Shown: one piece after another, positions 11,156-21,249 of the stretch
How the letters are laid out: each line of letters begins with the position of its first letter
How positions within the stretch are numbered: position 1 is the first letter of the stretch
Program-made: the position numbers and the translations under genes
DNA from: Fragilariopsis cylindrus CCMP1102
Lineage: Eukaryota > Bacillariophyta > Bacillariophyceae > Bacillariales > Bacillariaceae
Length of the DNA stretch: 64,000 bases
NCBI GenBank assembly: GCA_900095095.1
Contig: FMBT01000314.1
Span: forward strand, 124,001-188,000
Reading direction: 5' to 3'
Notes under the pieces: model-generated
Told to the model about the DNA's origin: nothing
The model's database searches: none
The model's input: only the letters and a program-made list of their open reading frames with translations

Positions 11156-13225
11156 ATGACTATTCCAGTTTCTACGTCCTGTTCTTCTTTGGACGCCTTT
11201 CCTACCACTAGGCCTTCGTCGTCTCAAGATGGTTCATCAACGTCATCTCCTTCGTCCCCCAAGAACAACAACAACAACAACAACAACAGTAGTAGTACCG
11301 ACAACAACACCAACAACCACAGAAATGCCAGCAGTAGCTGTAGTAGTAGTTGTAAAAGCCAATTATTCTACAACGTATTGAATTTCATAAAGACTACACT
11401 GTCAATGATCTTAATAGTATTTAGTGTCATTGTGATATCAACAGCAATAGTCACCAAACAAACAGTAGCCACCAGTACTGAATATAATGTACCACCTATA
11501 CTTGCATTAAGTATATTTTGGTGTTCCTTATTATGGTTAGCTATAATGGAAGGTGGTTTAAATTGTATGGTCGGATTACAACCAATACCATTTTCATCGT
11601 ACAAGTCAACACATCCGAAAACATATTTATGTACTAAAATAAGTCATAAAGAAAATAATATTGAACGATTTATTGTGGGACGTCAATATTTAGATTTAAT
11701 GATCGTATTCTTGACGTCTTTTATGGTCTCCTCGATTGAAGATGCGACGGTGTTAGGATTACCACAATGGGTCAATAATATCTTTTTAGGAAGTGATTTA
11801 GCGGTAATATTATGTACCATAGTCTTTGGACAATTAATAGCCCAGATAAATTGTGCACACTCCATGTTAGATTTTATTAATAATTATGGTATGGTATTCA
11901 GTACCTATGTTGCCTTATGTGTCGAAGCCTCGGGCATCTTACATGCGGTTTATTTTGTACAAATTATCTTTACAAAAATTGTTGAACACAACAACAATAA
12001 GAATAAGTACAAGAACAACTCTAACGAAGACAGTAAGAACAACAGCAACAACTCAAAAAGTGCAAGTACAAGTAACATCATCATGAAGTCTCATCCAGAT
12101 GGTAGTAGAGGTTCTACGAGAACAATGAGTACATCAATGGATTCTTGTACTTCGCATAACACAAGTAGTATTGTGGATTCTAATTCAGATGACTCTGTCT
12201 CTTCATCGTCCGCATCGTCACACTCAAGTAGTGATATTAACGGTGGTGCTGTCAGTGTTGAATTCGATGTTATCTCAAACAACAAGAACAACAACGACTC
12301 GTCATCATCAGATTCATCCTCGGACTCGTCATCATTGGACTTGAACAACCCCAAGAAAATCAAACCATTATGGCAACGTCTCTTTTTTTGGATACGTGTG
12401 ATATTTTCATTAGCAATTAGTATATTTGCTATTGTGGTATTTTCAACAGCAATTATTACTGGTAATACCACAATACGTGATACAATTCCTGTCCCTGTTA
12501 GTTTTATTAGTTTATTTATACTGTTACTCATAGGAGGGTTTATGGAAGCATTGCAAATATCTATTTTTGCTGTGAAACATTTACCGAAAGAAGCAATTGA
12601 TTCCAATCCAACTGCGAAACGCAATTGTAGTTATATACTTGGTAGTAACAACAACAACGATGACAATGATAATGAAGATAATAATAGCAATAGCAACAAC
12701 TCACGGTTACAATCATTCTTAGTTGGACGTCAAATTGCACAAACTGTGATTATGTTTATGATTGCACGTATTATAACAGTGGAAATGAAAAATACAACAC
12801 CCGGTAATACAACATTATTTGGTGTCTCCACACAAATACAAACAATATTTTTTGATTCTGGTTTATTAAATGCCTTAGTGTCCACAATATTTGCATCCTT
12901 GTCTTGGAGAGTCACCGCGAACTTTTTTCCAATGCTGTACTTAGGCAGTCCATTGAGTATCTGGATTATACGTTTATGTTTAGTAGTAGAAGGAACAGGT
13001 ATATGTGATGCTGCATGGACATTAGCAAAAATTCCTGCCTTTTTTTTTGTTAAAAAAACTGATAAAGAATATCTATCATTGATCGTTGTTAGTGTACAAG
13101 AAGAAGAAAAAGATCTCGAATCACAACATTCACATCAAGAATGTGGTGATAACATTCTCATCATCAAGGACGTAGAGTCCCAGTCACAATCACAAGAAGA
13201 AAAAAAACATCAACACCAACAATAG
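11156..13225 (+). CDS. SIT: Silicon (silicic acid) transporter family membrane protein
   Basis: Single-exon, 689 residues. Two homologous membrane halves of about five helices each (residues 75-275 and 405-620) are joined by a 130-residue Ser/Asn-rich linker. Each half carries the paired SIT signature: EGGL (132-135) with GRQ (175-177), and EALQ (464-467) with GRQ (524-526). Canonical SITs have EGxQ at the first positions, so each EGxQ differs by one residue here while both GRQ motifs are intact. The text LGLPQWVNNIFLGSDLA and HSMLDFINNYG is very SIT-like. SITs are Na-coupled silicic acid transporters of plasma and silicon-storage membranes in diatoms. The long Asn-rich N-terminus and the Gln/Glu-rich tail without a clear coiled coil are unusual. 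Family membership is firm; transport activity is inferred. Confidence 0.85.
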   Translation: MTIPVSTSCSSLDAFPTTRPSSSQDGSSTSSPSSPKNNNNNNNNSSSTDNNTNNHRNASSSCSSSCKSQLFYNVLNFIKTTLSMILIVFSVIVISTAIVTKQTVATSTEYNVPPILALSIFWCSLLWLAIMEGGLNCMVGLQPIPFSSYKSTHPKTYLCTKISHKENNIERFIVGRQYLDLMIVFLTSFMVSSIEDATVLGLPQWVNNIFLGSDLAVILCTIVFGQLIAQINCAHSMLDFINNYGMVFSTYVALCVEASGILHAVYFVQIIFTKIVEHNNNKNKYKNNSNEDSKNNSNNSKSASTSNIIMKSHPDGSRGSTRTMSTSMDSCTSHNTSSIVDSNSDDSVSSSSASSHSSSDINGGAVSVEFDVISNNKNNNDSSSSDSSSDSSSLDLNNPKKIKPLWQRLFFWIRVIFSLAISIFAIVVFSTAIITGNTTIRDTIPVPVSFISLFILLLIGGFMEALQISIFAVKHLPKEAIDSNPTAKRNCSYILGSNNNNDDNDNEDNNSNSNNSRLQSFLVGRQIAQTVIMFMIARIITVEMKNTTPGNTTLFGVSTQIQTIFFDSGLLNALVSTIFASLSWRVTANFFPMLYLGSPLSIWIIRLCLVVEGTGICDAAWTLAKIPAFFFVKKTDKEYLSLIVVSVQEEEKDLESQHSHQECGDNILIIKDVESQSQSQEEKKHQHQQ

Positions 13226-14135
13226 CAGGAACTTTTTTGGAATCAACAAGTTCAACACGATATCACCAGATTTAACTAAACGAGGTTTGTTTCACAGACG
13301 AACACCACACTATTTTACACACCCACACCCACACGCCCACCCACATGTTATATACCATTACCATTGTTACTATTATTATTGTCATCATTTACTACCTATT
13401 GTTTGTATGTCATCATCATCATCACATCATCATCATATATTAGATACCTTTGTACCACTACGTACCATCAACACAAAGCGAAATTAAATTTCATAAAAAA
13501 ACAAAAACAAAATCCACGAAAAAGTATGGTAGAAGATATACCCAGAGCGTATTTTATGCACGTCGCACGTCGGCATTATTTCTTCCTTTCTTTTATATCG
13601 ATATTTATATATATCATTATTCATTTATTTGAAAACCGTATTATTATAAATTAGGACATTATTATTATTATTGTATCAATTTCGTTTCTATTCTATTCTA
13701 TTAAAGTACTATTTATCTTAGCTACATGTAGCTTGTTAGCTAGTAGGCGTTGTTGTATTCGTTTTAGTAGCTAGTATCCGTTGCATTGGAATGGTGCGTT
13801 TTTCATTCGTTTTGGAAAAAACTATTTTGGAAGGGTACCCTGCAGTATTTCAGTCGTACTTCAGCGTATAACGCATTATTTGCAGCACTTAGTGAGGCTT
13901 AGTAGAAGCATCTTATCCCACGTCTTATCTCAGGAATGCTTTTCCCTCTCGATAATTCATACCGCCGGTATTGAATATGCAATTCTTTCAGGGAATTAAG
14001 CGATAACAACAAACACAACATAAAAATAAAACGAAAGAGATTAAAATACAAACAAGCAAACAAGCAAACAAACGAACAGCAAATCTACTGTCCAGTTATA
14101 AAGTCAAAAAATAAAAGAGAAAACCTGCATTCGAA
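13226..14135. other. Intergenic, downstream of the silicon transporter
   Basis: The 3' flank has CAC and CAT repeats (13300-13440). A stretch at about 13780-13999 has higher GC and a 72-codon frame, but nothing recognisable. It may belong to the decayed coding remnant that follows. Confidence 0.35.
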
Positions 14136-15261
14136 ATGCTATTCATCATGTTATTTTCCTCTATTCTGGTGAAACATACCGTCTTATTTCTATCTCTACT
14201 GGAGATAGTCTCTGTCTATCACGTGTCCTACAGAGTACATGGAAACAACACTCCCGTGTATTGATGTATTTGAGACACAATTGGGCCGTTCCATTCAAGA
14301 TATCTTTTCAAAACACGTGCGGGGAGTCGGGAATTTGTTGAGTGTGATACGATCATGCGAATCAATCATCAAGTGTTTTGCCAACAAGGACGGAATTCTT
14401 GCGGGCCAGCATCGGTAGCACTAGTGAGGACACGTGAAAAACCAGAACAGCTTGTTGGAGTCATTGCCGAGGTATATTTCAAAGGTACCATCCAATTCCA
14501 ATCGTCTCCATATCTATCAGAATTGAGCTTTAATATGTCTGACACAGATGCTAGTGACAATATGCATTTGGGTTCCTTGCTGGTATTTGTATCAACCTTG
14601 CGGGATGCTAGGAATCAAAAGTTGACACCAAAGACCCATCAACGGTACCAAGAGATGGTTATGAAAGAATCCGTGCGACCCCTGCTTACCAACCTGAGTG
14701 GATCCAGTTACGATTCAACAACCTACGATCGATGTTCAGTACTTTTACAAAATGCTCGGATGTCAAACTCAAACGTATATAGGACGTGATAGAGAGTGTG
14801 CTTCCCGTGGGAACACTGTAGCAGATTTCTTTGCAAGTGACCTGTCAGCGATTAGTGATATTTTGATGGCACAAGCCACGAATCAACCTGTACCCAGTTA
14901 CCCTTGGTCGATCCGAGTTAGTCAAGCACTGTCATCGCCTGATATAGAGAAAAATATTCCAGCAACTTTGAGCCGAGTGGAAAGGGATGGTTCTGAATTC
15001 GCATTTAAGAATCCGGTACATTCATCTCTACAAATCAATATGGGGATGTATTTAACGCCCGTGGACACCCCTGAATGCAACACTGAAAAATGTGTTCAAC
15101 AGCATTGGATCCAACTGAGCAGTTGCAATCTAACAAATGATTTGTGTTTTATCACAACTTATGGAAAACTGGAAACGCATTCGTGTGAAACACTTGGTGA
15201 TTTCACTACAGCCTTATTTACAACAAATGACGAGAAGAATAAGGTCAACACGGGAGGCTAG
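14136..15261 (+). pseudogene. Decayed coding remnant, family unknown
   Basis: Overlapping open stretches in different plus-strand frames all look protein-coding (balanced composition, GC higher than the flanks): a signal-peptide-like start at 14136 (MLFIMLFSSILVK), a frame from about 14234, a 144-codon frame from 14355 and a 187-codon frame ending at 15261 that contains Cys-rich text (TPECNTEKC, SCNLTNDLC). No canonical introns connect them, so the gene seems broken in about three places. No family is recognised. The leader and cysteines hint at a formerly secreted product. Confidence 0.4.
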
Positions 15262-15379
15262 AATAATGTTGGTCGTTCTCTTCGTGGTTGTGGTAATACA
15301 TTATAAACATATATCGTATCTATAGTTAGGTTTCTAGTATCTAATTGCATTTAAAAAAGAATACACTTTAATTAAATTA

Positions 15380-15744
15380 GTCCAACAATTTTTAATCGGT
15401 TACTTTTGTAGATGTGGTGTATGGATTTAACCTGTACATCGTCTCGATAGAAAACTTTCCTATGATTCAAATCCTTTAATTTCCCTTCATAGTTTGAAAT
15501 TCCTAACGATAGGAGAAACGATTCTCGTGTCTTACGGTTAGGGCTTCCAATTTTAATCGCGGTATCCTTCTTGCTGATGGCAACTCGTAATCAGAAATAA
15601 AATACTCCTTCAAAAATTGATGCGTCGTACTGCAAGGCGTAGATACATCATCGTCGTGATTCCTATCGTAGTTCGATGGAAGGGCCGGAAACAGTAGATC
15701 AATCTGCCGTGAATCGATTGGGTTCGCAACTGCTGTAACCTACA
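15380..15744 (-). pseudogene. Exon-like coding remnant, minus strand
   Basis: After an acceptor-like GCTGTAG (near 15750), a 72-codon open stretch reads VTAVANPIDSRQIDLLFP and so on to NRFSYR and a stop at about 15528. A second open stretch in another frame overlaps its end and continues to about 15380 (text LSLGISNYEGKLKDL). Both look coding, but no start codon, upstream exon or known family can be identified. This is best read as the 3' end of a decayed gene. Confidence 0.3.
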
Positions 15745-15819
15745 GCAAGAGTATGTCTCTTAATGCCCGCAAAATACCTATTAGCACAGCTAAGTCTCGT
15801 CGGTGAACTCATCCCTTCC

Positions 15820-16275
15820 CTTTCGTCGGTGAAAAACGATTATATGGATATAATACTTTCTAACATACAACACAAAAATAAGGTAACTTTATAAACGAAA
15901 GACCTAACTTAAACTGATTTCTCTTTAGGACTATTGTACAATATATTTCAATTATATTTCGATTCTATGCAAACGTATCATTTCTTTCTTGTTATTCTTG
16001 TTTCTGAACTGTCTTTATTGCAACGTGGTAGTGTTAGTATTAAGCAGATAGCGGTTGATGACGAGGACGATTAGAATGATGCCGACGATGATTGATTCAT
16101 TGTTAATAATTAAGCTTATATATTCTAAACTGGGGGTACAAAAAAAACACGCACTGCCGTATTAGTAGTCCAAGAATAAAAACATAAATATATTTTTGAT
16201 CAAAACCTCACCCCACACGTATAACACTCCACAATAAAGCGTGAATGTAGATTTACAGTCATCACGTGTTGCTTC
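15820..16275. other. Intergenic, no gene seen
   Basis: AT-rich sequence between a coding remnant and the HA-repeat gene, with an A run at 16141-16148. Nothing recognisable. Confidence 0.4.
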
Positions 16276-17107
16276 TCAAGAATCGAAAAAACCGACTGCC
16301 ATTAGCTTCCCAATCTTCTCATTACACGTAGGACGATGTGCTATCGATCTCATAATATCCACCCATATGCCGAGCTTTCCCGATGATCTAGGTACACGAC
16401 AGTGCCCATGTTCTTCCTTGAACTTCTTCAGCTCCTCATATCGCCGATTCCACATTGCATCCTCGCGTTCCTTCTTCACGCTCCACTTGTATAAACCGAC
16501 TGCCTTAAGCTTCTCAATCTTTTCATTACACTTAGGACGCTGTGGTATTGATCTCATATTCTGCACCCATGAGCCGAGCTTTCCCGATGATTTACGAGGT
16601 ACGCGGCAGTGCCCATGCTCCTCCTTAAACTTCTTCAGCTCCTCATATCGCTGATTCCAAAAATCATCATTGTTCCTCACATTCCACTGGAAACCCATAT
16701 CTTCTAAATGCTCTATCTTCTGATCGGTCATTGATGTCTTTAATCCTGCTCCAGCTTCAAAAAGTTTGATATCAGTTCGTTGATTCTTAACCCACTAAAA
16801 TAACAAAAAGGAGGTAAGCGAAAATATTGTTAACTTGAAAATATTTGATATACAATTCACAGCTTCATGTTTTACTTACTCTTCCAAGTTGTTTGAATTT
16901 TGTGTCTCTCTGAGGTACGTTACAATGGCCATGCTTTTTCAGATATAGTTTCAACTCGTTGCACTTCTTGTACCAACATAGCAAACCTCGTTTACTTCTT
17001 GTTTGAGATATTTCTTCTTCGGAAGGCTCGATAGATAGATTCTTCTTAGAATCTTCGATGAATTGTTCCAACCGGCCCTTCATGCCTGAAAGATCTTCCC
17101 AAACCAT
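16276..17107 (-). CDS. Helicase-associated (HA) domain repeat protein, one intron
   Basis: Exons 16880-17107 and 16276-16794 with an 85-bp intron (GTAAGT donor, TTATTTTAG acceptor), phase 0, joining LGR to WVKNQRTDIK inside an HA domain. The product is 248 residues. Three HA domains follow one another, each with the pattern W-x(n)-Y/F-x-E/K-L-x(5)-HGHC-x-VP and then LGxWVxxxR: LKKHGHCNVP, FKEEHGHCRVP and again FKEEHGHCRVP. The last two are close copies, and the third ends early (GFFDS) without the usual aromatic. HA domains are thought to bind nucleic acid and occur in bacterial helicases. In diatoms they form many small stand-alone proteins without any helicase core, as here. The N-terminal 40 residues are acidic and helical. 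Confidence 0.85.
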
Positions 17108-17557
17108 TTGGAAATTTACTCTCTCTCTCTCTCTCTCTCAACATCCTCTATCTTATGATGGTAGTTCTATTATAGATAGCGATTTGTTGTAAAACGGTAC
17201 GAAAAAAATATAAAAAAAACAGTCCGTTGAGGAATATTCTTTTCGATATATTATTTTGTTTTACTATGAATTAATATTACGTACGGTGGATCTCCATGGC
17301 GCGCGGCTATTTTTTTTTGGCGAAACACTATTCTTCACAGTGCGCCGAAGTCTAATCAGAAAACAAAGCACGACTTATGTAAGTCGTATCTTTTTTGTCA
17401 CTTCGCAAAGCATTTTGGGTGCGCTATTTTCAGGTCACGTCGCTGTTATGTTTGCGTTTACAGCGCGAAGTAGTAGTAAAAGCAAACTCTCAACATTCTC
17501 ACAGAAATAAATTTCGAAGTATCAAGAATTTGGTTGCTAACGATTATGTAATACAAA
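17108..17557. other. Divergent promoter region between the HA gene and the Cys-rich gene
   Basis: A (CT)n tract at about 17119-17140 lies just upstream of the HA gene start. A short inverted repeat ACGACTTA-TG-TAAGTCGT at about 17369-17386 could be a regulator site. No gene seen. Confidence 0.4.
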
Positions 17558-18652
17558 ATGGAACTATTGGATAGCCGTCGTATGATTTCAGCAAGAAAAG
17601 CAACGTTTCTTGCTATTGCTTTCTTAGTACTATTCACCAACGCCAACGAGAATGTTGCTGACAATGATTTGGCAATGCCAATGTGCACAGAGGAGTACAA
17701 ACCCGTCGTTTGTAATCGTGGCATGACAGGGACAGGAGTTTCGACTGGAGATACTTTTGGTGCGGGCGCAGGGGCAGGGGCAGGAGTAGGAACTACGAAT
17801 TCGAATGGAGCGCTTCGTGATGCAGGACCAGGAGACGACGCAGCAGCCAAAGAAGTGTTTTCGAATCTGTGCGTCGCGAGTCGCGATGGAAATTACACGA
17901 ATGCTACGACGGAGTGTAAGTTAATCGAACTTCTTTCGGTCAAATGCACGAACCCGTACGCGTTGTGCGCCTCGTCGAATTGCACGGTAAATCCGGATGC
18001 AAGCACGGCGTCGTGCGGTTGTAACGGCTTCGAAAATGCGACAAGTATCAGCAGTATGCGGATTGCGTTGATTCCTGATGAGGGTGTAAAGGAGGCTACC
18101 ATCGCATCATGCGTGAATTCTCCGACCGGGTGTGATGACGGTCCGATGAGCAACGCCAATTTGGATTCAACACCGGTGTGCGAGGCTATTCGTGATCATT
18201 CGTTGTGGCCGGGATCGGATCTCGTTTCGACGTTTGCCTTTAAACCCCAACTCCCCAAGCTCAACAACGACGAGACCTGGACCTGTGAAGCGAAACCTGG
18301 TCAGGTCGTACCCGTGTGCATGTTCGCGCCGTGCCGGTATTCAAACAGTGAACCCAACGTAACATGTACCTGCCCGTTAGTGGCAGTGACCGACGAGTAC
18401 GACGTTGCCACGGGCGGGCAGACCTTTCCATGCGCCGATGATGACATCGTGTCGGAAGGATCGTACATGCAAGTCATCATGTGGGACGTGGGACTTGCCG
18501 AACCCGCATGGGCTGTGGTCGACGATGCCTTCGAAACACAAGCACCGACCTCTCCGGATTTACCATCTAATGCACCAACAACAGGGTATTCATATTATTT
18601 GGTTTGTATAGCAGTAACATCGTTTCTATGTATCCTTCATCCTATTCTGTAG
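17558..18652 (+). CDS. Secreted Cys-rich, probably GPI-anchored protein with Kazal-like start
   Basis: Single-exon, 364 residues. A signal peptide is visible (ATFLAIAFLVLFTNA, residues about 15-29; Met9 is an alternative start). The mature part has about 20 cysteines and several N-glycosylation sequons (NYTNAT, NCT, NVT). CTEEYKPVVCN followed later by FSNLC resembles the first half of a Kazal inhibitor domain, but with a Gly/Ala/Thr insert (GAGAGAGAG) between the halves, so inhibitor function is doubtful. Further CxC-type clusters (SNCTVNPD, CGCNGF, CTCPL) suggest disulfide-rich modules. The C-terminus is a short hydrophobic tail (YYLVCIAVTSFLCILH) preceded by a Ser/Pro/Thr spacer, as in GPI-anchored proteins. 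Codon use is clearly more GC-rich than its neighbours and there are no Asn or Gln runs. Confidence 0.65.
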   Translation: MELLDSRRMISARKATFLAIAFLVLFTNANENVADNDLAMPMCTEEYKPVVCNRGMTGTGVSTGDTFGAGAGAGAGVGTTNSNGALRDAGPGDDAAAKEVFSNLCVASRDGNYTNATTECKLIELLSVKCTNPYALCASSNCTVNPDASTASCGCNGFENATSISSMRIALIPDEGVKEATIASCVNSPTGCDDGPMSNANLDSTPVCEAIRDHSLWPGSDLVSTFAFKPQLPKLNNDETWTCEAKPGQVVPVCMFAPCRYSNSEPNVTCTCPLVAVTDEYDVATGGQTFPCADDDIVSEGSYMQVIMWDVGLAEPAWAVVDDAFETQAPTSPDLPSNAPTTGYSYYLVCIAVTSFLCILHPIL

Positions 18653-18805
18653 TGTCGCTATCCTTGAATCTAACTTTGCAGTATCCTTCGATTTTATCCA
18701 GAAGTTCAACGAAGCCAACGGCGACAAGATCCAAAAAAAGTAAGAAATAAGAGAGACAGAGCAAAGTAGAAAATATTTAATAAATTTAGGACATTTACGA
18801 TAACA

Positions 18806-19165
18806 TTAACAATAAGGTGGTTGTGTCCGTGTTTTGTTGTTGTTGTTTGAAAAAAGGAAACATCCTACTTGGGACCAGTGAGGTCCTATTATTATTACTA
18901 TCAGTAGTATAAAGCAAGCAAAAAATGCTGATATTGATAGAATGTAACATAATATGTTAACTATACTATTAATAGCAATAGTACAACATTTTTGAGGAGT
19001 TTGAATAGTTCGAGGATTATTATTATTATTATTATCTTGATTTTGATTTTGATCACGACTACTACTATTATTATAAGGTATACCATGCTCCATTACTTCA
19101 TCTATAAAATCATCATCATTATCACTAACACAACTGACGATACCATCAAAATTTTTAATAGTCAT
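18806..19165 (-). CDS. Small membrane protein, short paralogue of the 26787-27950 protein
   Basis: Single-exon, 119 residues. The acidic N-terminal region (GIVSCVSDNDDDF, then GIP, DQ and Asn-rich text, then NPRTIQTPQKC) aligns in order with the N-terminus of the protein at 26787-27950 (GIVGVSVSDDDD, VIP, DQ, NPRTTRTHQKC). One long hydrophobic span follows (ILCYILSISAFFACFILLIV). The copy then stops after a Gln/Asn-rich tail, whereas its relative continues through further spans. It may be a truncated duplicate or a short family member. Function is unknown. The shared acidic cytosolic tail followed directly by a membrane helix suggests a sorting or binding role (inference). Confidence 0.55.
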   Translation of the reverse strand: MTIKNFDGIVSCVSDNDDDFIDEVMEHGIPYNNSSSRDQNQNQDNNNNNNPRTIQTPQKCCTIAINSIVNILCYILSISAFFACFILLIVIIIGPHWSQVGCFLFSNNNNKTRTQPPYC

Positions 19166-19596
19166 ATTATATTACGACTGTGACTTTGACTCTGCGTTCG
19201 TGGACTTAATTTTTATGAAGATATTTTATTGATATACTGTACTGTACTGTCACTGTCACTGTCACTGTATACGATACGCTTGTTGAAAAACGTCAATGTT
19301 ATAAACAACAACACAATGATAACAAAACAAATTTTTAATCGATGGATGGTTACGTTAAGTTAGTGAGGATGACGAAAAATATCTTTTTTTAACAAGAGTT
19401 CATCGAATCATTCAATCATCATCAATCAATTTGTACTTCGAAGTAGTTCAACACAAACAATTTTTTTATTTTATTTTATTTTAATCTAAGTAGTCAAAAC
19501 GAGGGAGTCGAGGCGAGTCGAGTGAGTCGGGTATGGCTGAAGTGAAACACTAGTAGCGTAATTCAATGACAGAGGTAACAGTAAAATGTAATTATA
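19166..19596. other. Intergenic region with CACTGT repeats and GAGTC motif
   Basis: TACTGTACTGTACTGT runs into three CACTGT units (19236-19270). A GAGTCGAGTGAGTC cluster lies at about 19505-19530, roughly 340 bp upstream of the small membrane protein start. A TTTTA run lies near 19467-19482. No gene seen. Confidence 0.45.
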
Positions 19597-21079
19597 TTAT
19601 ATTAAATTTTCAAAGAATGGTATATTATTTCGTATAAGATAATATAAACCAGTATGTTGATTTTTATTATTACCATTCAATAATCCTATATTACGTCGTA
19701 ATCGTAAAGTACTACTACCTACTCTTGGTTTTTGAGCGGCTGCATTATTTGCACTACGTTCTAAAACAATTGGCCATAAAGATAATGGAATACCACTTAT
19801 TGTACCATCAGCATCGGTAGTAGTTGTAGTAGTCACTGCCATCACCGCTGATGGAAGAACTGGAACTGGAACTGGAAGTAATGGAACATTTTCAATAAGA
19901 GTCCTACCAGCATAATTTATTCTTAATGCATAATCAATATTTGGACCGTATCTATTTAATTGAATAGATTGCCAACGACCTATTACTGAACCTGAACCTG
20001 AACCATTCGATATTACTTCGGATCCAATACAGTATACTCGATTATAGTTAGACAGAATACTTAACAATGCATCCTGTTCATTTCTATCATTATCGAGTAG
20101 TTTATCTGTCACTGGATTACCATCAATTAGTAATTTGACGAGTTTACGATTTACAATTAAGTTTTCTGATACAACACCTTGGAATGTAGTAATATCATTA
20201 TTCTGTAATGCTATACCAGTAATATTAGGATAATATTCTGTTGTTAATAATTTATTAAAAATCAATTTCACATCATCAGATGTCATTTGAAAATTATATA
20301 TACCAATATTGACCAATTTTTTTCTATTTATAGCATTACAACATTCTTTTGATAGCAGTAGTTGTAAGAATAGAGTACATGATCTTTGACTACGATCACA
20401 ACAACTTCTTTTCTCGTCTGCTTGCTTGACGTCATCAATATATTCGATTCGTGCCAATGATGGTAGTTGTTTCAAGAAATTAATTACATATGATGCATTA
20501 GTAGTTGAGGTATTACTAATATTAAATTCACGTAGAATTAATTTATCAAGTACAGGTAATTTAATATTGTTGTTGCTTGAATTTTTGAATATTTGTGCAC
20601 TGTCACAATTTTGTAATACCAACAATCTGAGTTTTGGTAAATCAAAGTTTTTCTGGTAATGAAGAACATTTCCATAAAATTTATTCCTTCAGCTTTGTTA
20701 AACGTGATATTAATTTAGGTAATATCCATGATATATTCGAAAATTCTGGTGTTGGGCTGATCCATACAATATTACCATTTTGATCTTTTGTTGTATACGG
20801 TCCCTGACCTAATGCAAGTTGTGTAATTCGTCCTTTTTTGTCTAATTTATACTTTGTGAAATGTTTCAAATCAAATATTAGACCTTCAGGTAGATCGTAA
20901 TCAATCCATCCAATTGTTGATAATAAATCAGTAATTATACGACCATCTATACAATCCACTTCCTCTGGTACATTATTTCTTGCTGCATCTTTTACAAGTT
21001 GTGCTCGAGTTGTAGTATTACTTTGACTTTGATTTTGTCGTTGTCGTTGTCGTTGTCGTTGCTGTTGTTGTTCCGCCAT
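19597..21079 (-). CDS. Leucine-rich-repeat type diatom protein, interrupted by one frame shift
   Basis: Two abutting frames form one gene. The first (21079-20681) starts MAEQQQQ with an Arg/Gln repeat, then has a globular part with DLLSTIGWIDYDLPEG and ALGQGPYT. The second (to 19597) begins LPKLRLLVLQNC and reads as degenerate LRRs (LPVLDKLILREF, LVNIGIYNF, ITGIALQNNDI, LVKLLIDGNPV), then an IDYALRINYAGR segment and a C-terminal ISGIPLSLWPIVLERS block with TGLYYLIRN. The terminal blocks (SLWPxVLERA and LYYLLRN) recur in a diatom-wide family of unknown function that I recall but cannot verify here. The two frames differ by one base near 20685 with no canonical intron between them, so either the copy is a recent pseudogene or a base is missing or extra in the assembly. 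Confidence 0.6.
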
Positions 21080-21249
21080 CTTAAGGCTGCTGCTTCTCTA
21101 TTCTATTGAAGTGTTTTTTTTTATAATATATGTTTTGTCTTTTATTGTGTCCTCTTTCTTATCGGTCAGTTTTTTAGTCGTTAAGCCCGATACATATCGA
21201 TCGCATATTCATTTGAGCATTAATTATTTTATCGTATGCATTTTAATTA

